Below are positions 17,392-25,973 of a stretch of DNA of 64,000 bases, piece by piece. Location of the stretch: the NCBI GenBank assembly GCA_002839375.1, contig PGXY01000007.1, forward strand, positions 521,881 to 585,880, read 5' to 3'. How positions within the stretch are numbered: position 1 is the first letter of the stretch; each line of letters begins with the position of its first letter. The notes beneath the pieces were generated by a model that was given only the letters and a program-made list of their open reading frames with translations, searched no databases and had not been told where the DNA came from. Source of the DNA: Spirochaetae bacterium HGW-Spirochaetae-1. GTDB lineage: Bacteria > Spirochaetota > UBA4802 > UBA5550. A program made the position numbers and the translations under genes.

Positions 17392-19662
17392 TCAACTATT
17401 TTTCTGGATATATTCGAAACCGATCAGAACAATATCATCCTCGCTGATGGCATCACCCTGGAAATTTTTAACATTGTCAATTATCAGGTCCAGAGAGTCC
17501 TTCAATGGCTTGCTGCTCTGTTTTTTAATGATATTCAGCAGTCCGTTATAGCCGAGCATTTCTTTGTTTTTATTGATGGTTTCATGAATGCCGTCGGTAT
17601 ATATAAACAGCCTGTCACCCTGCTTGAGGGAGACCGTCATTTCCTCGATAACGGCCTCTTTAAACATACCAATGGGTTTACCTCGCGGTGTGAGTAACTC
17701 CACAGATTTTTCCTTTTTTCTGAAGAGTACCGGCGGACAATGACCTCCTCTGGTAAATGTAAAATTCATGAAAGGACCATCCTGCTCAAAAAAACCGTAT
17801 ATGGCAGTGAGAAAATAGGATCCCATGCTTGAATATAACTCTCTGTTCAACCTCTGCAGTAAAGGGACAGGCCTGTCGCCGAATTTTATACTTAATCTAT
17901 CGATTGCCGATTTCACCAGTGCAAGAAACAGGGCTGCTGAAATGCCATGCCCTGCCACATCTCCGAGAAAAACTCCCAGCCTGTTGTTGCTCAGTTCATT
18001 AAAGGAGAAGAGATCACCACCGATTGCCTCCAACGGCATATAACAGTACCCGATTGCCAGGCCGGGAAATTGGGGGGCTTCAGCGGGAAGAATCTGCTTT
18101 ATGATCATCTGCGCATATTGCAAATCTTTGACCATGGCCTGGTTCTGGGCCCGCAATTTCTCCTCGCTTATCTTAAGAGCCTCTTCGGATTTTTTCCGGT
18201 CCGTAATATCTTCTTTTACGGCAACAAAGTGGGTAATCTTACCCTCCTGGTTTCTGTAAGGCGAAATTGAAGCAAATTCCCAGTATAGTTCCCCGTTCTT
18301 TTTTTTATTATGGAATTCCCCCCGCCACTCATTACCGGCCAGAATGGTCGTCCAAAGATTGTTATAAAAATCTCCGGTTTGCCATCCCGATTTGAGAATC
18401 GCCGGTGTTTTCCCCAGGACTTCGCGTGAGTTGTATCCCGTAAGGCTTGTAAATTTCGGATTAACGTATTCTATTGTCCCCTTGATATCGGTTATGATTA
18501 CCGAAGCGGGGCTCTGTTCTATCGCACTGGATAATTTACTTATCTCCTCTTCAGCTTCCTTGCGTCCCGTAATATCATCCAGGGTCCCCACGATATTTTT
18601 CACATTACTGCCGTGAATCAGAGTGGAAAGGAAAACAGAGACGATCCTTTTTTCGCCATTCTTTCTTTCCAGTTCCGATTCAAAATGCACTATCGCCGCA
18701 TCCTTGACAAACCTGGACCTGAGCAGGCTGAAGATTTGCCGGGTTATTTCAGTATTGAACATGGTGGACACGGCGTTACCAATTATCTGCGACGAGGAAT
18801 AGCCGGTAATATCCGTAAACAGTCTGTTGACCATGAGAAATTTGCCTTCGCTGTCAATGACGAAAATCGGATTGGTATTATCCATTACCCTTTCGATAAA
18901 TTCATAGGACCTGATAAGAGTATCCATCATGAATTTCTGTTCACTGATATCTTCAGCTACCTTCATATAATGGGTCGTTTCCCCCTTGCTGTTCTTGATG
19001 GGAGATACTGTGGCCGATTCCCAGAAGATTTCGCCGCTCTTGCGCCGGTTCTGCAGCTCCCCCTTCCATTCCTTGTCGTTGTTTACGGCATTCCAGATGT
19101 CCTGATATACAGTGGGTTCGATGTCGACGGGATTTATAAAAACATAATTTTCACCTTTGATATCCGCCTGCTTGCAGCCCGTCATTCTTTCAAAACCGGG
19201 ATTCACATACTCAACAATGCCGTCTATACCGGCGATAACTATTGATACAGGGCTCTGCTCCACAGCAATGGAAAGCTTGCGTATCATATCTTCACGCTGT
19301 TCATTCTCCCAGCTGAGAAAGCTATTGACCAGTCCCAGCACCTTTCCGTCAGAAAGTTTCTCGCAATTGATCTCGCAGTATATTAATTTACCATCATGGC
19401 CCGTAATCCGAATTTTACTGCATACCGTTTCGGCCCCGGCGAAATCACAGAACATTTTCTGATCATCGACAGGAATAAGTTCATCCAGGGATTTGCCAAT
19501 ATAATATTCAGGGGTATGTTTGGTATATATCTCAACTGAGGGATTAATGAACAGGCACAGGCCCTCTTCATTAAGTAAAAAAATGATATCCTTACTTTGC
19601 CTGAAAAGAAATTCTCTGACAAGTTCCAGATTTAGTTCCTTTTTGTCGATATCACCGGTCAT
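17392..19662 (-). CDS. Multi-PAS serine phosphatase (RsbU/SpoIIE type PP2C)
   Basis: 756 residues: four PAS domains (about 14-120, 125-245, 250-370, 375-495), a short helical linker, then a PP2C/SpoIIE phosphatase (about 515-750). Metal-binding motifs are visible: AIGGDLFSF, LGDVAGHGISAALFLALV, RGGHCPPVLF and YTDGIHETIN. PAS 2 and PAS 4 are close copies (LSIAVEQSPVSIVIAG versus LSSAIEQSPASVIITD), suggesting internal duplication. Such proteins usually dephosphorylate an anti-sigma-factor antagonist in partner-switching systems; no partner is visible here. It starts 4 nt after trpGD and is followed by the kinase gene after 46 nt, so the two sensors are probably co-expressed. Confidence 0.9.
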   Translation of the reverse strand: MTGDIDKKELNLELVREFLFRQSKDIIFLLNEEGLCLFINPSVEIYTKHTPEYYIGKSLDELIPVDDQKMFCDFAGAETVCSKIRITGHDGKLIYCEINCEKLSDGKVLGLVNSFLSWENEQREDMIRKLSIAVEQSPVSIVIAGIDGIVEYVNPGFERMTGCKQADIKGENYVFINPVDIEPTVYQDIWNAVNNDKEWKGELQNRRKSGEIFWESATVSPIKNSKGETTHYMKVAEDISEQKFMMDTLIRSYEFIERVMDNTNPIFVIDSEGKFLMVNRLFTDITGYSSSQIIGNAVSTMFNTEITRQIFSLLRSRFVKDAAIVHFESELERKNGEKRIVSVFLSTLIHGSNVKNIVGTLDDITGRKEAEEEISKLSSAIEQSPASVIITDIKGTIEYVNPKFTSLTGYNSREVLGKTPAILKSGWQTGDFYNNLWTTILAGNEWRGEFHNKKKNGELYWEFASISPYRNQEGKITHFVAVKEDITDRKKSEEALKISEEKLRAQNQAMVKDLQYAQMIIKQILPAEAPQFPGLAIGYCYMPLEAIGGDLFSFNELSNNRLGVFLGDVAGHGISAALFLALVKSAIDRLSIKFGDRPVPLLQRLNRELYSSMGSYFLTAIYGFFEQDGPFMNFTFTRGGHCPPVLFRKKEKSVELLTPRGKPIGMFKEAVIEEMTVSLKQGDRLFIYTDGIHETINKNKEMLGYNGLLNIIKKQSSKPLKDSLDLIIDNVKNFQGDAISEDDIVLIGFEYIQKNS

Positions 19663-19666
19663 AAGA

Positions 19667-21265
19667 TCATATACTGTTCGTTATTTCCTTTAATTGAATA
19701 AGCTTCTCCCGGGCCCTTCCGGAACCGATAGATTCTTCTGCCATTTTAATGCCATCGGCAACATCCGTTCCCAGTCCGGCAGCGATGGCAAATCCGGCAT
19801 TCAGACACACAATATCACGGGCTGCTCCGCGTGTTCCATCAAATATTTGATTTATGATATGGGCATTTTCCACGGCATCACCCCCCTTCACCAGGTTGAT
19901 TCCACTTCGCGCGTAACCCGCATCCTCGGGCCTGAAGGTAAACAATTTCACTTCTCCATCCCGGATCTCGGCGATAAGAGTTTCGTCGGATATGGATATT
20001 TCATCGAGCCCATCATTCGATGATACTACATACCCCCGGGAAATGCCAAGATTTTTCAGAACAATAGCAATTTTTTCCACTAATTTCTGGCTGTAAATAC
20101 CCATAATCTGGAACCGGGCCGAGGCCGGATTAGTGAGGGGACCCAGGATATTAAAAACAGTCCGTATCCCCATTTCACGCCTGGGGCCTATGGCATATTT
20201 CATTGCCGGGTGAAGCTTGGGCGCAAAAAGAAAACCAATGCCGATCTGATCAATGCAATGGGCCACCTCTTCCGGACCGAGATCGATATTCACATTCAAT
20301 GCTTCCAGCACATCGGCACTTCCCGATTTACTTGAAATACTTCTGTTCCCATGCTTTGCTATTTTCACGCCGGCACTGGCGGCAACTATAGCGGCTGCCG
20401 TTGAAATATTGAAGGTTCCCGAAGAATCACCCCCGGTACCGCAGGTATCCACAAGATCACGACTGACAGGCTTTATCTTTATTGACTTATCCCGCATAAC
20501 CTGTGCAAAGGCGGTTATCTCCTCCGTTGTTTCACCCTTCAGACGAAGAGCGGTAAGAAAAGACGCTATTTGGGCAGGTGTGCTGTTTCCCTCCATGATC
20601 TCGTTCATGACGGATTGCGCCATATCCCGTGTCAGGTCCTTTTGGTCCATGACCCTGGCAATGGCATCGCGGATCAAAATCCCGTCGGCTTTTTTCTCAT
20701 AGGAATAATCGAGAAAATTCTTCAGCAGGTTTTTACCCTCTTTTGTCAGAATGGATTCGGGATGGAATTGAACACCTTCCGTGAGATGCCTCCGGTGCAT
20801 CACTCCCATTATCTCTCCGTCATTGCAGTATGCTGTAACTTCCAGTTCATCCGGGAGTGTATTAGTGTCGATTGCCAGAGAATGGTAGCGTGTTGCTTCG
20901 AAGCCTTTAGGTATATCACGAAAAATTCCCTTGCCCCCGTGATCAATGGCGCCGATCTTTCCATGCATGAGATACTTGGCCGAAACGATTTTTGCCCCAA
21001 AGGCGTATCCAATAGCCTGATGACCAAGGCATACACCGAGAATGGGAATTTTTCCACTGAACTGGCGTATCACCTCAACGGTTATCCCGGCGTCCTCGGG
21101 CCTGCCTGGACCCGGGGATATTATAATATGGGAAGGCTTCATTTTTTCAATATCACCGACACTAATTGCGTCATTCCGCACTACAAGGACTTTCTGGGAA
21201 AGCTCTTCCAGGTATTGTTTCAGATTATATGTGAAAGAATCATAATTATCAATTAATAATATCAT
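19667..21265 (-). CDS. trpGD: Bifunctional anthranilate synthase glutaminase / anthranilate phosphoribosyltransferase
   Basis: Fusion of TrpG (1-190) and TrpD (about 200-532), as in enteric TrpGD. The glutamine amidotransferase part has ISPGPGRPEDAG, the nucleophile in GVCLGHQAIG (C79) and the catalytic His-Glu in VQFHPESIL. The phosphoribosyltransferase part has DTCGTGGDSSGTFNIST and KHGNRSISSKSGSADVLEAL. It feeds TrpE with ammonia, then attaches phosphoribose to anthranilate. Its ATG overlaps the trpE stop by 4 nt. trpC, trpF, trpB and trpA are absent from the window. Confidence 0.96.
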   Translation of the reverse strand: MILLIDNYDSFTYNLKQYLEELSQKVLVVRNDAISVGDIEKMKPSHIIISPGPGRPEDAGITVEVIRQFSGKIPILGVCLGHQAIGYAFGAKIVSAKYLMHGKIGAIDHGGKGIFRDIPKGFEATRYHSLAIDTNTLPDELEVTAYCNDGEIMGVMHRRHLTEGVQFHPESILTKEGKNLLKNFLDYSYEKKADGILIRDAIARVMDQKDLTRDMAQSVMNEIMEGNSTPAQIASFLTALRLKGETTEEITAFAQVMRDKSIKIKPVSRDLVDTCGTGGDSSGTFNISTAAAIVAASAGVKIAKHGNRSISSKSGSADVLEALNVNIDLGPEEVAHCIDQIGIGFLFAPKLHPAMKYAIGPRREMGIRTVFNILGPLTNPASARFQIMGIYSQKLVEKIAIVLKNLGISRGYVVSSNDGLDEISISDETLIAEIRDGEVKLFTFRPEDAGYARSGINLVKGGDAVENAHIINQIFDGTRGAARDIVCLNAGFAIAAGLGTDVADGIKMAEESIGSGRAREKLIQLKEITNSI

Positions 21266-22746
21266 AGATATTCCTCAACCATCTCAATTGCTTTTGTCAA
21301 CGCCTTCAGCTTGTGTATTGTTTCATAGTATTCCCTTTCAGGGATGGAATCGGCCACAAGCCCTGCACCGGCCTGGAGATAGGCAAATCCGTCTTTCACA
21401 ACAAATGTGCGAATAGTGATACAGCTGTCAAAATTCATATCATACGAGAAATATCCTATCATCCCGGAATACACACCACGGCGTTCCGACTCCAGTTCGG
21501 AGATAATCTCCATGGCCCGTATTTTCGGCGCGCCCGATACGGTCCCTGCGGGAAAAGTCGCCTTTATAAGATCGAAAACATCGCAGTCATGCTGAAGCTT
21601 TCCCGTAACGTTTGATACGATATGCATGACATGGGAGTAATATTCCACGACCATGAGATCATCGACCTTGATCGTACCGCCCTGGCACACCCGGCCGATG
21701 TCGTTTCTTGCAAGGTCAACGAGCATAATATGTTCCGCACGTTCCTTTTCATCACCCAGCAGTTCCTGCTCATTGAGACGATCTTCCTCCGGAGTGGCCC
21801 CGCGCGGTCGTGTACCCGCTATGGGGCGAATATTTACCGTCCCGTCACTGAGCTGCACATGGATCTCCGGCGAAGAGCCGATTATCTCCATGTCATTGCA
21901 CTTGAGATAGAACATGTAAGGTGATGGATTGATAATCCGCAGGCATCGGTAGAGATTGAAGGCGTCACCGCTGACGGGAATTTTCAGTCTCTGGGACAGA
22001 ACTAGCTGAAATATATCCCCATCAAAAATATGCTGCTTTGCCTTTTCAACGGCCTCTTCAAAACGCTCTTTTGAAAAATTAGACTTGTATGCAATGCGGC
22101 CCTTTTCCTTTTTTACGGCAAAGGGCTCCAGTTTGAGCCCCTCACCGCTGACCTGTTTGACCATTTCGGTTATCCTGGCAGCGCAGCGGTCATAAATTTT
22201 TCCAGCGTCATCACCCTCAATAAAGGGTGAATTCACCACAAAAAGTTTATGCGTCAGGCCGTCATACACGATGACCATATCAGCCATAATGAGCTCAAAA
22301 TCATTCTGACCGATTGTATCCTTCTGCTGAAGTTCCACTTTTTCAAAATACTGAATGGAATCATACCCGATAAAACCGACAACGCCGTTTACAAAAGGCG
22401 GCAGTGAATTATTTTTATATGGCTCGATCCGTTTAAAATATTCACGTATGAATTCCATCGGATTTTCATAACGCCCCTTGACATCCTTTTTATCACCGTC
22501 CACGATAGAAACGATGCCGTCCTTACAGGTGATGGCCTTCTCGGAGTTGCCCATGAAACTATAGCGGCCCATGTATTCTCCGCTGACAGCGCTTTCAAGG
22601 AGAAACTGGTATCTCCCTCCCCGTGTCTTAAGGAACAGGGAGATGGGGGTGTACATATCGCCCTGCAGCTCGGTATAAATCGGAATGAGATTATACTCCG
22701 AGGCCAGGCGGATAAATTCAGTTTTTTCAGGATATATTTTTTGCAA
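21262..22746 (-). CDS. trpE: Anthranilate synthase component I
   Basis: 494 residues; makes anthranilate from chorismate with ammonia from TrpG. Conserved segments: GDIFQLVLSQRL, IAGTRPRGATPEED, AEHIMLVDLARNDIGRV, FPAGTVSGAPKIRAMEII and AGAGLVADSIPEREY. The N-terminal LLES motif that binds feedback tryptophan is present (near residue 50). The start is TTG at 22746, backed by GGAG seven nt upstream; no ATG is available. That ribosome site lies on the 3' arm of a small hairpin (TCCGTT/AACGGA), so translation could be structure-dependent. No leader peptide or T-box was seen in the 80-nt gap upstream. Confidence 0.95.
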   Translation of the reverse strand: MQKIYPEKTEFIRLASEYNLIPIYTELQGDMYTPISLFLKTRGGRYQFLLESAVSGEYMGRYSFMGNSEKAITCKDGIVSIVDGDKKDVKGRYENPMEFIREYFKRIEPYKNNSLPPFVNGVVGFIGYDSIQYFEKVELQQKDTIGQNDFELIMADMVIVYDGLTHKLFVVNSPFIEGDDAGKIYDRCAARITEMVKQVSGEGLKLEPFAVKKEKGRIAYKSNFSKERFEEAVEKAKQHIFDGDIFQLVLSQRLKIPVSGDAFNLYRCLRIINPSPYMFYLKCNDMEIIGSSPEIHVQLSDGTVNIRPIAGTRPRGATPEEDRLNEQELLGDEKERAEHIMLVDLARNDIGRVCQGGTIKVDDLMVVEYYSHVMHIVSNVTGKLQHDCDVFDLIKATFPAGTVSGAPKIRAMEIISELESERRGVYSGMIGYFSYDMNFDSCITIRTFVVKDGFAYLQAGAGLVADSIPEREYYETIHKLKALTKAIEMVEEYL

Positions 22747-22826
22747 TGTTAAACTCCGTTACATATTTGTAATTAAAAAACGGATTAGACGATAATATTT
22801 CATGCTAGAATTTCAAGGTTTCTTTT

Positions 22827-23738
22827 TCAATCATTATTTTCAAGGCATGTCCTGAAACCATAATAAGGACTCCTGGCCGTGGGACAGCGGCGAAATCGGT
22901 AAGCTGGATTCTTCTGGACGGGCATACTCATAAGCGATCCGCCTCGCAGCACCTTGTATGTCTCGCCGAATTCAGTGTTTGCCGGACCTCCGGGATATTG
23001 CCTGAACCAGTTTATTGTCCATTCCCAGACCAATCCTGTTGGATGAAAACTCCTGTTCTCATGAGCAATATCAATCAACACGTGCATGAATGATTTGTTT
23101 TCTACCCGGCTGTCACTCTGAAGACCCTGCATATCTCGCAGCTTTATCTCATAAAGCTGCACCATGGCCTCCCACTCCCATTCCGATGGCAGGCGCACCT
23201 TTTCTCCGGTTATATTCGATTTATACCTGCAATATTCCTCAGCATCATTGCATGACACCTGCAGCACCGGCACCAGGGCCCCATATTCCCTGTAGAGAAT
23301 ATCATCATCATTCATAAAAGGAGCATTCCAGGAAACATCTCTTTTTTTTTCCCATTGATTGCCCCACACCCAGCCCCAGCCATCACGTTCCGCCTCAGTC
23401 CTGTAACCCGTTTCAGCAATAAACGCCTTAAAATCATCATAGACTGTAAGTTTTTTTGAAACATGGCATGACTGCAGCTCAACATCATGGCGGGGATAGG
23501 AATTATACAGGTATGTGCTGTTTATGGCAGGACCGGTGAATGACCTGTCGGCGAGAATGGAACGAATTTCATCATCGGTCATTCCCACCGGGTACAGTCC
23601 CTGGGGAATTTCGAAATAGCTATTTCGTTCAACTTTCTTCATTTTGAGGAGGATATTTCTGCCGCTGTGTTCAGTAACCGGTATATTAAATGAACAGGTA
23701 TTGTTATTCCAGAGAGTCCATAATACTGTAGAGGTCAC
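22827..23738 (-). CDS. SUMF1/formylglycine-generating-enzyme-like protein
   Basis: 303 residues with the FGE-sulfatase fold signature: an early GxYPVGMTDDEI, conserved VSCNDAEEYCRY, RLPSEWEWEAMV, GLVWEWTINWF, VLRGGSL and a closing YYGFRTC. The cysteine pair of true formylglycine-generating enzymes is not evident at the usual C-terminal place, so it is more likely a non-catalytic or differently acting SUMF1 member. The longest frame starts at GTG 23738, overlapping the upstream gene by 35 nt; the ATG at 23642 would give a shorter product but has no ribosome site. No sulfatase lies nearby. No secretion signal is visible with either start. Confidence 0.75.
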   Translation of the reverse strand: MTSTVLWTLWNNNTCSFNIPVTEHSGRNILLKMKKVERNSYFEIPQGLYPVGMTDDEIRSILADRSFTGPAINSTYLYNSYPRHDVELQSCHVSKKLTVYDDFKAFIAETGYRTEAERDGWGWVWGNQWEKKRDVSWNAPFMNDDDILYREYGALVPVLQVSCNDAEEYCRYKSNITGEKVRLPSEWEWEAMVQLYEIKLRDMQGLQSDSRVENKSFMHVLIDIAHENRSFHPTGLVWEWTINWFRQYPGGPANTEFGETYKVLRGGSLMSMPVQKNPAYRFRRCPTARSPYYGFRTCLENND

Positions 23739-25971
23739 TGCCGTCTTCTGGAAACTCGGCTATCATGAAGGTGACCAGCAGCTGAATATTATTGCCGCCC
23801 GATGATTCAACGACTTTATTCCTGATGGCATTGGCAAGAGGTATCGTATATTTTTTGTCCTTTCCCGGCAGCACTAAAAGAAAACGGTTTCGCCCGTAGC
23901 GGAAAGAGAAATCGGTGTCCGACAGCCTGCTCCTGATTATTTTTTCAAAATTCTCCAGGAGTGATCGCGATTCCTCATAGCCGAACAAATTGTAATAGCG
24001 CTTGAAATTTTTGATAGAAAACAAGGCGAACGTAACCGGAATATTGAGCTCTGCTGCGTTCTCCAGTTCCTCGGCAATGCGGTAAAAAATAACTTCTATA
24101 TTATCGATATATTTTTTCCCGCGGGAATCGCTCTCTCGTATCACCTCGATATAACTGAAAATAAACCGTGATATCTTTTTTATTTTATTGTCTATTTTTT
24201 TAATATCCACATTATCGCGCATGCGAAAAACAACAATAATCCCGTTCAACCGGCTTCCCAGGACAAAAGGATATGCCCTGAATATGGCCATTTTATTAAT
24301 CCGGTTTTCATCGAAAACATCGAGAATCATTCCCGCATTTTTAAAATCATCTACAATTACCGGCGCTTCACTTCTTCCCAGGTGTTTTATCAGATGTGCT
24401 TTAGAATTTATCCTGAAATCGTCCTCCTGCAGGGAAAGAAAATCCTCCAGCTCCACGAAATAAGGGAAAAAAGATCCATCTTTTCTGTCCTGCACAAATA
24501 TGGCATAACTGAGAATTCCCAGTTTTTCGAACTCATCCCTAACCGTTACGCGAATCTGGTCAATTGAATTCTCATTCACGATCTTTTCCTGGAACCAGTC
24601 CACATGCCGTATATCACTCAGGTCATTTTTTAAAAATTCTATTTCCCTGTTCAGCTTTTCCTTTTCAACTATATTATTCAGTACAATGGCCGACGTTCTG
24701 CAGACTATCCGGATGAAGGCCTTTTCCTCGTCGGTATAATCCTCCACCGACACCTTATCCCCCAGCAGAACCGCACCGATTATATTTTTCCTGAATACTA
24801 TGGGAGCCATATACCGGGCATCAATGGCAAGATAATTAAGATAATCATCCTGCAGCCCCGGATCATTCTTGTATGCATCAAGATCCATTATTTTTTTAAG
24901 CCGGTGCAGTTCGCCCAGAATACCTTCATTTTTATTGAAATAAAGACCGTGATTGTCGATTGCTACTCCCTGGGAAACAGGAAGAATCCATCGCAGGCTG
25001 TCCGGTGAATCCGGTACTATTACCGAGGATGAAGTTGAGCCTATCTGGCCCATGAGCGTAAAAAGTATTACATCATATAGTTCTTCTTTAGTCGTGCATT
25101 TTATGATTTCTTTTTCAATTTCATAAAGCAAAAGATAGTCGTCAAACCGCGTATCTTCCTCAACCTCGGAGTAATCTCCATTTATTGACATATCTGTTTC
25201 ATCATAGTCGGCTTTAGATACGCTTTCAAATTCATCGGTCAACGATTCGCCCATATCCCGGTCGTTATTCCTCCCGGAACTCACAGTCGCTCTTTCAGCT
25301 TCGCTTCCATCGTCATGAGCCTCTTTGATCACCGGTCTCTTTTCAACCGAAAGGTCCGGTTCATCTTCAGGTCCCAGCAAATCAACCTCTGCATCATCGG
25401 ACTCAAAAGGCTTTGCTTCTGCAGCCGTAATTATTCTTTCCTGTTTATCCTTGGGAGCAGGACCTTCTCCACCGATCCCCGGACTTCCGGTCCCTGGCAA
25501 CATGCCGGCACCAGTTGATTCCTCTTCCCCCGGCAGTTCAAATAATTCATCTTCAATTTCACGCCCTGGGGTAGTCTGTATATCGAGTTCCCTGTCATCG
25601 ATGGCAAATTCTTCCAGACGAGCATGGTCAGCCATATCTGATTCAATTGGAGACTCGGAAATTTCTTCATCAATTATAAAGTCATTATCCAGTTCATCGG
25701 TGACCGGTACTTCGTCACCAATTTCAGCTGAAATATTATTTTCTTCAACGGCAACAAGATCATCACCGTCGAGAACGTAGATCTCATCCTTCCCGTTCAC
25801 TTCTATAATGGAATCGACGGGTTTTCCCGTATCGGCCATATCAGGCGACGTTTTATCCTCGTCCACAATGAGATCGGTCTCGGCAGGCCCCATAATTCTG
25901 TCCATAATGGTCTCATGCCCTTTCCGGTTCATCTCCTTCTTATATTCCAGTGCTTTTTCGAGAAGCCCCAT
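23704..25971 (-). CDS. Acidic protein with GAF-like and degenerate GGDEF-like domains
   Basis: 755 residues. Residues 1-265 are acidic and low in complexity, with short hydrophobic-acidic strings (LIVDEDK at 34-40, FIIDEE). A GAF-like sensor region covers about 280-440 and a second alpha/beta region about 465-610. Residues 630-755 match a diguanylate-cyclase fold (FALFSIKNFKRYYNLFGYEESRSLLENF), but the GGDEF loop reads YGRNRF. Catalytic residues are therefore lost and c-di-GMP synthesis is not expected. The start codon follows the stop of the acidic gene upstream by 2 nt, and the 3' end overlaps the SUMF1-like gene. Confidence 0.7.
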   Translation of the reverse strand: MGLLEKALEYKKEMNRKGHETIMDRIMGPAETDLIVDEDKTSPDMADTGKPVDSIIEVNGKDEIYVLDGDDLVAVEENNISAEIGDEVPVTDELDNDFIIDEEISESPIESDMADHARLEEFAIDDRELDIQTTPGREIEDELFELPGEEESTGAGMLPGTGSPGIGGEGPAPKDKQERIITAAEAKPFESDDAEVDLLGPEDEPDLSVEKRPVIKEAHDDGSEAERATVSSGRNNDRDMGESLTDEFESVSKADYDETDMSINGDYSEVEEDTRFDDYLLLYEIEKEIIKCTTKEELYDVILFTLMGQIGSTSSSVIVPDSPDSLRWILPVSQGVAIDNHGLYFNKNEGILGELHRLKKIMDLDAYKNDPGLQDDYLNYLAIDARYMAPIVFRKNIIGAVLLGDKVSVEDYTDEEKAFIRIVCRTSAIVLNNIVEKEKLNREIEFLKNDLSDIRHVDWFQEKIVNENSIDQIRVTVRDEFEKLGILSYAIFVQDRKDGSFFPYFVELEDFLSLQEDDFRINSKAHLIKHLGRSEAPVIVDDFKNAGMILDVFDENRINKMAIFRAYPFVLGSRLNGIIVVFRMRDNVDIKKIDNKIKKISRFIFSYIEVIRESDSRGKKYIDNIEVIFYRIAEELENAAELNIPVTFALFSIKNFKRYYNLFGYEESRSLLENFEKIIRSRLSDTDFSFRYGRNRFLLVLPGKDKKYTIPLANAIRNKVVESSGGNNIQLLVTFMIAEFPEDGSDLYSIMDSLE

Positions 25972-25973
25972 GC

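Noticed and set aside
22747..22826. Tryptophan attenuator or T-box upstream of trpE
   Set aside because: No Trp-rich leader frame and no terminator in the 80-nt gap; only a 6-bp stem near the ribosome site.
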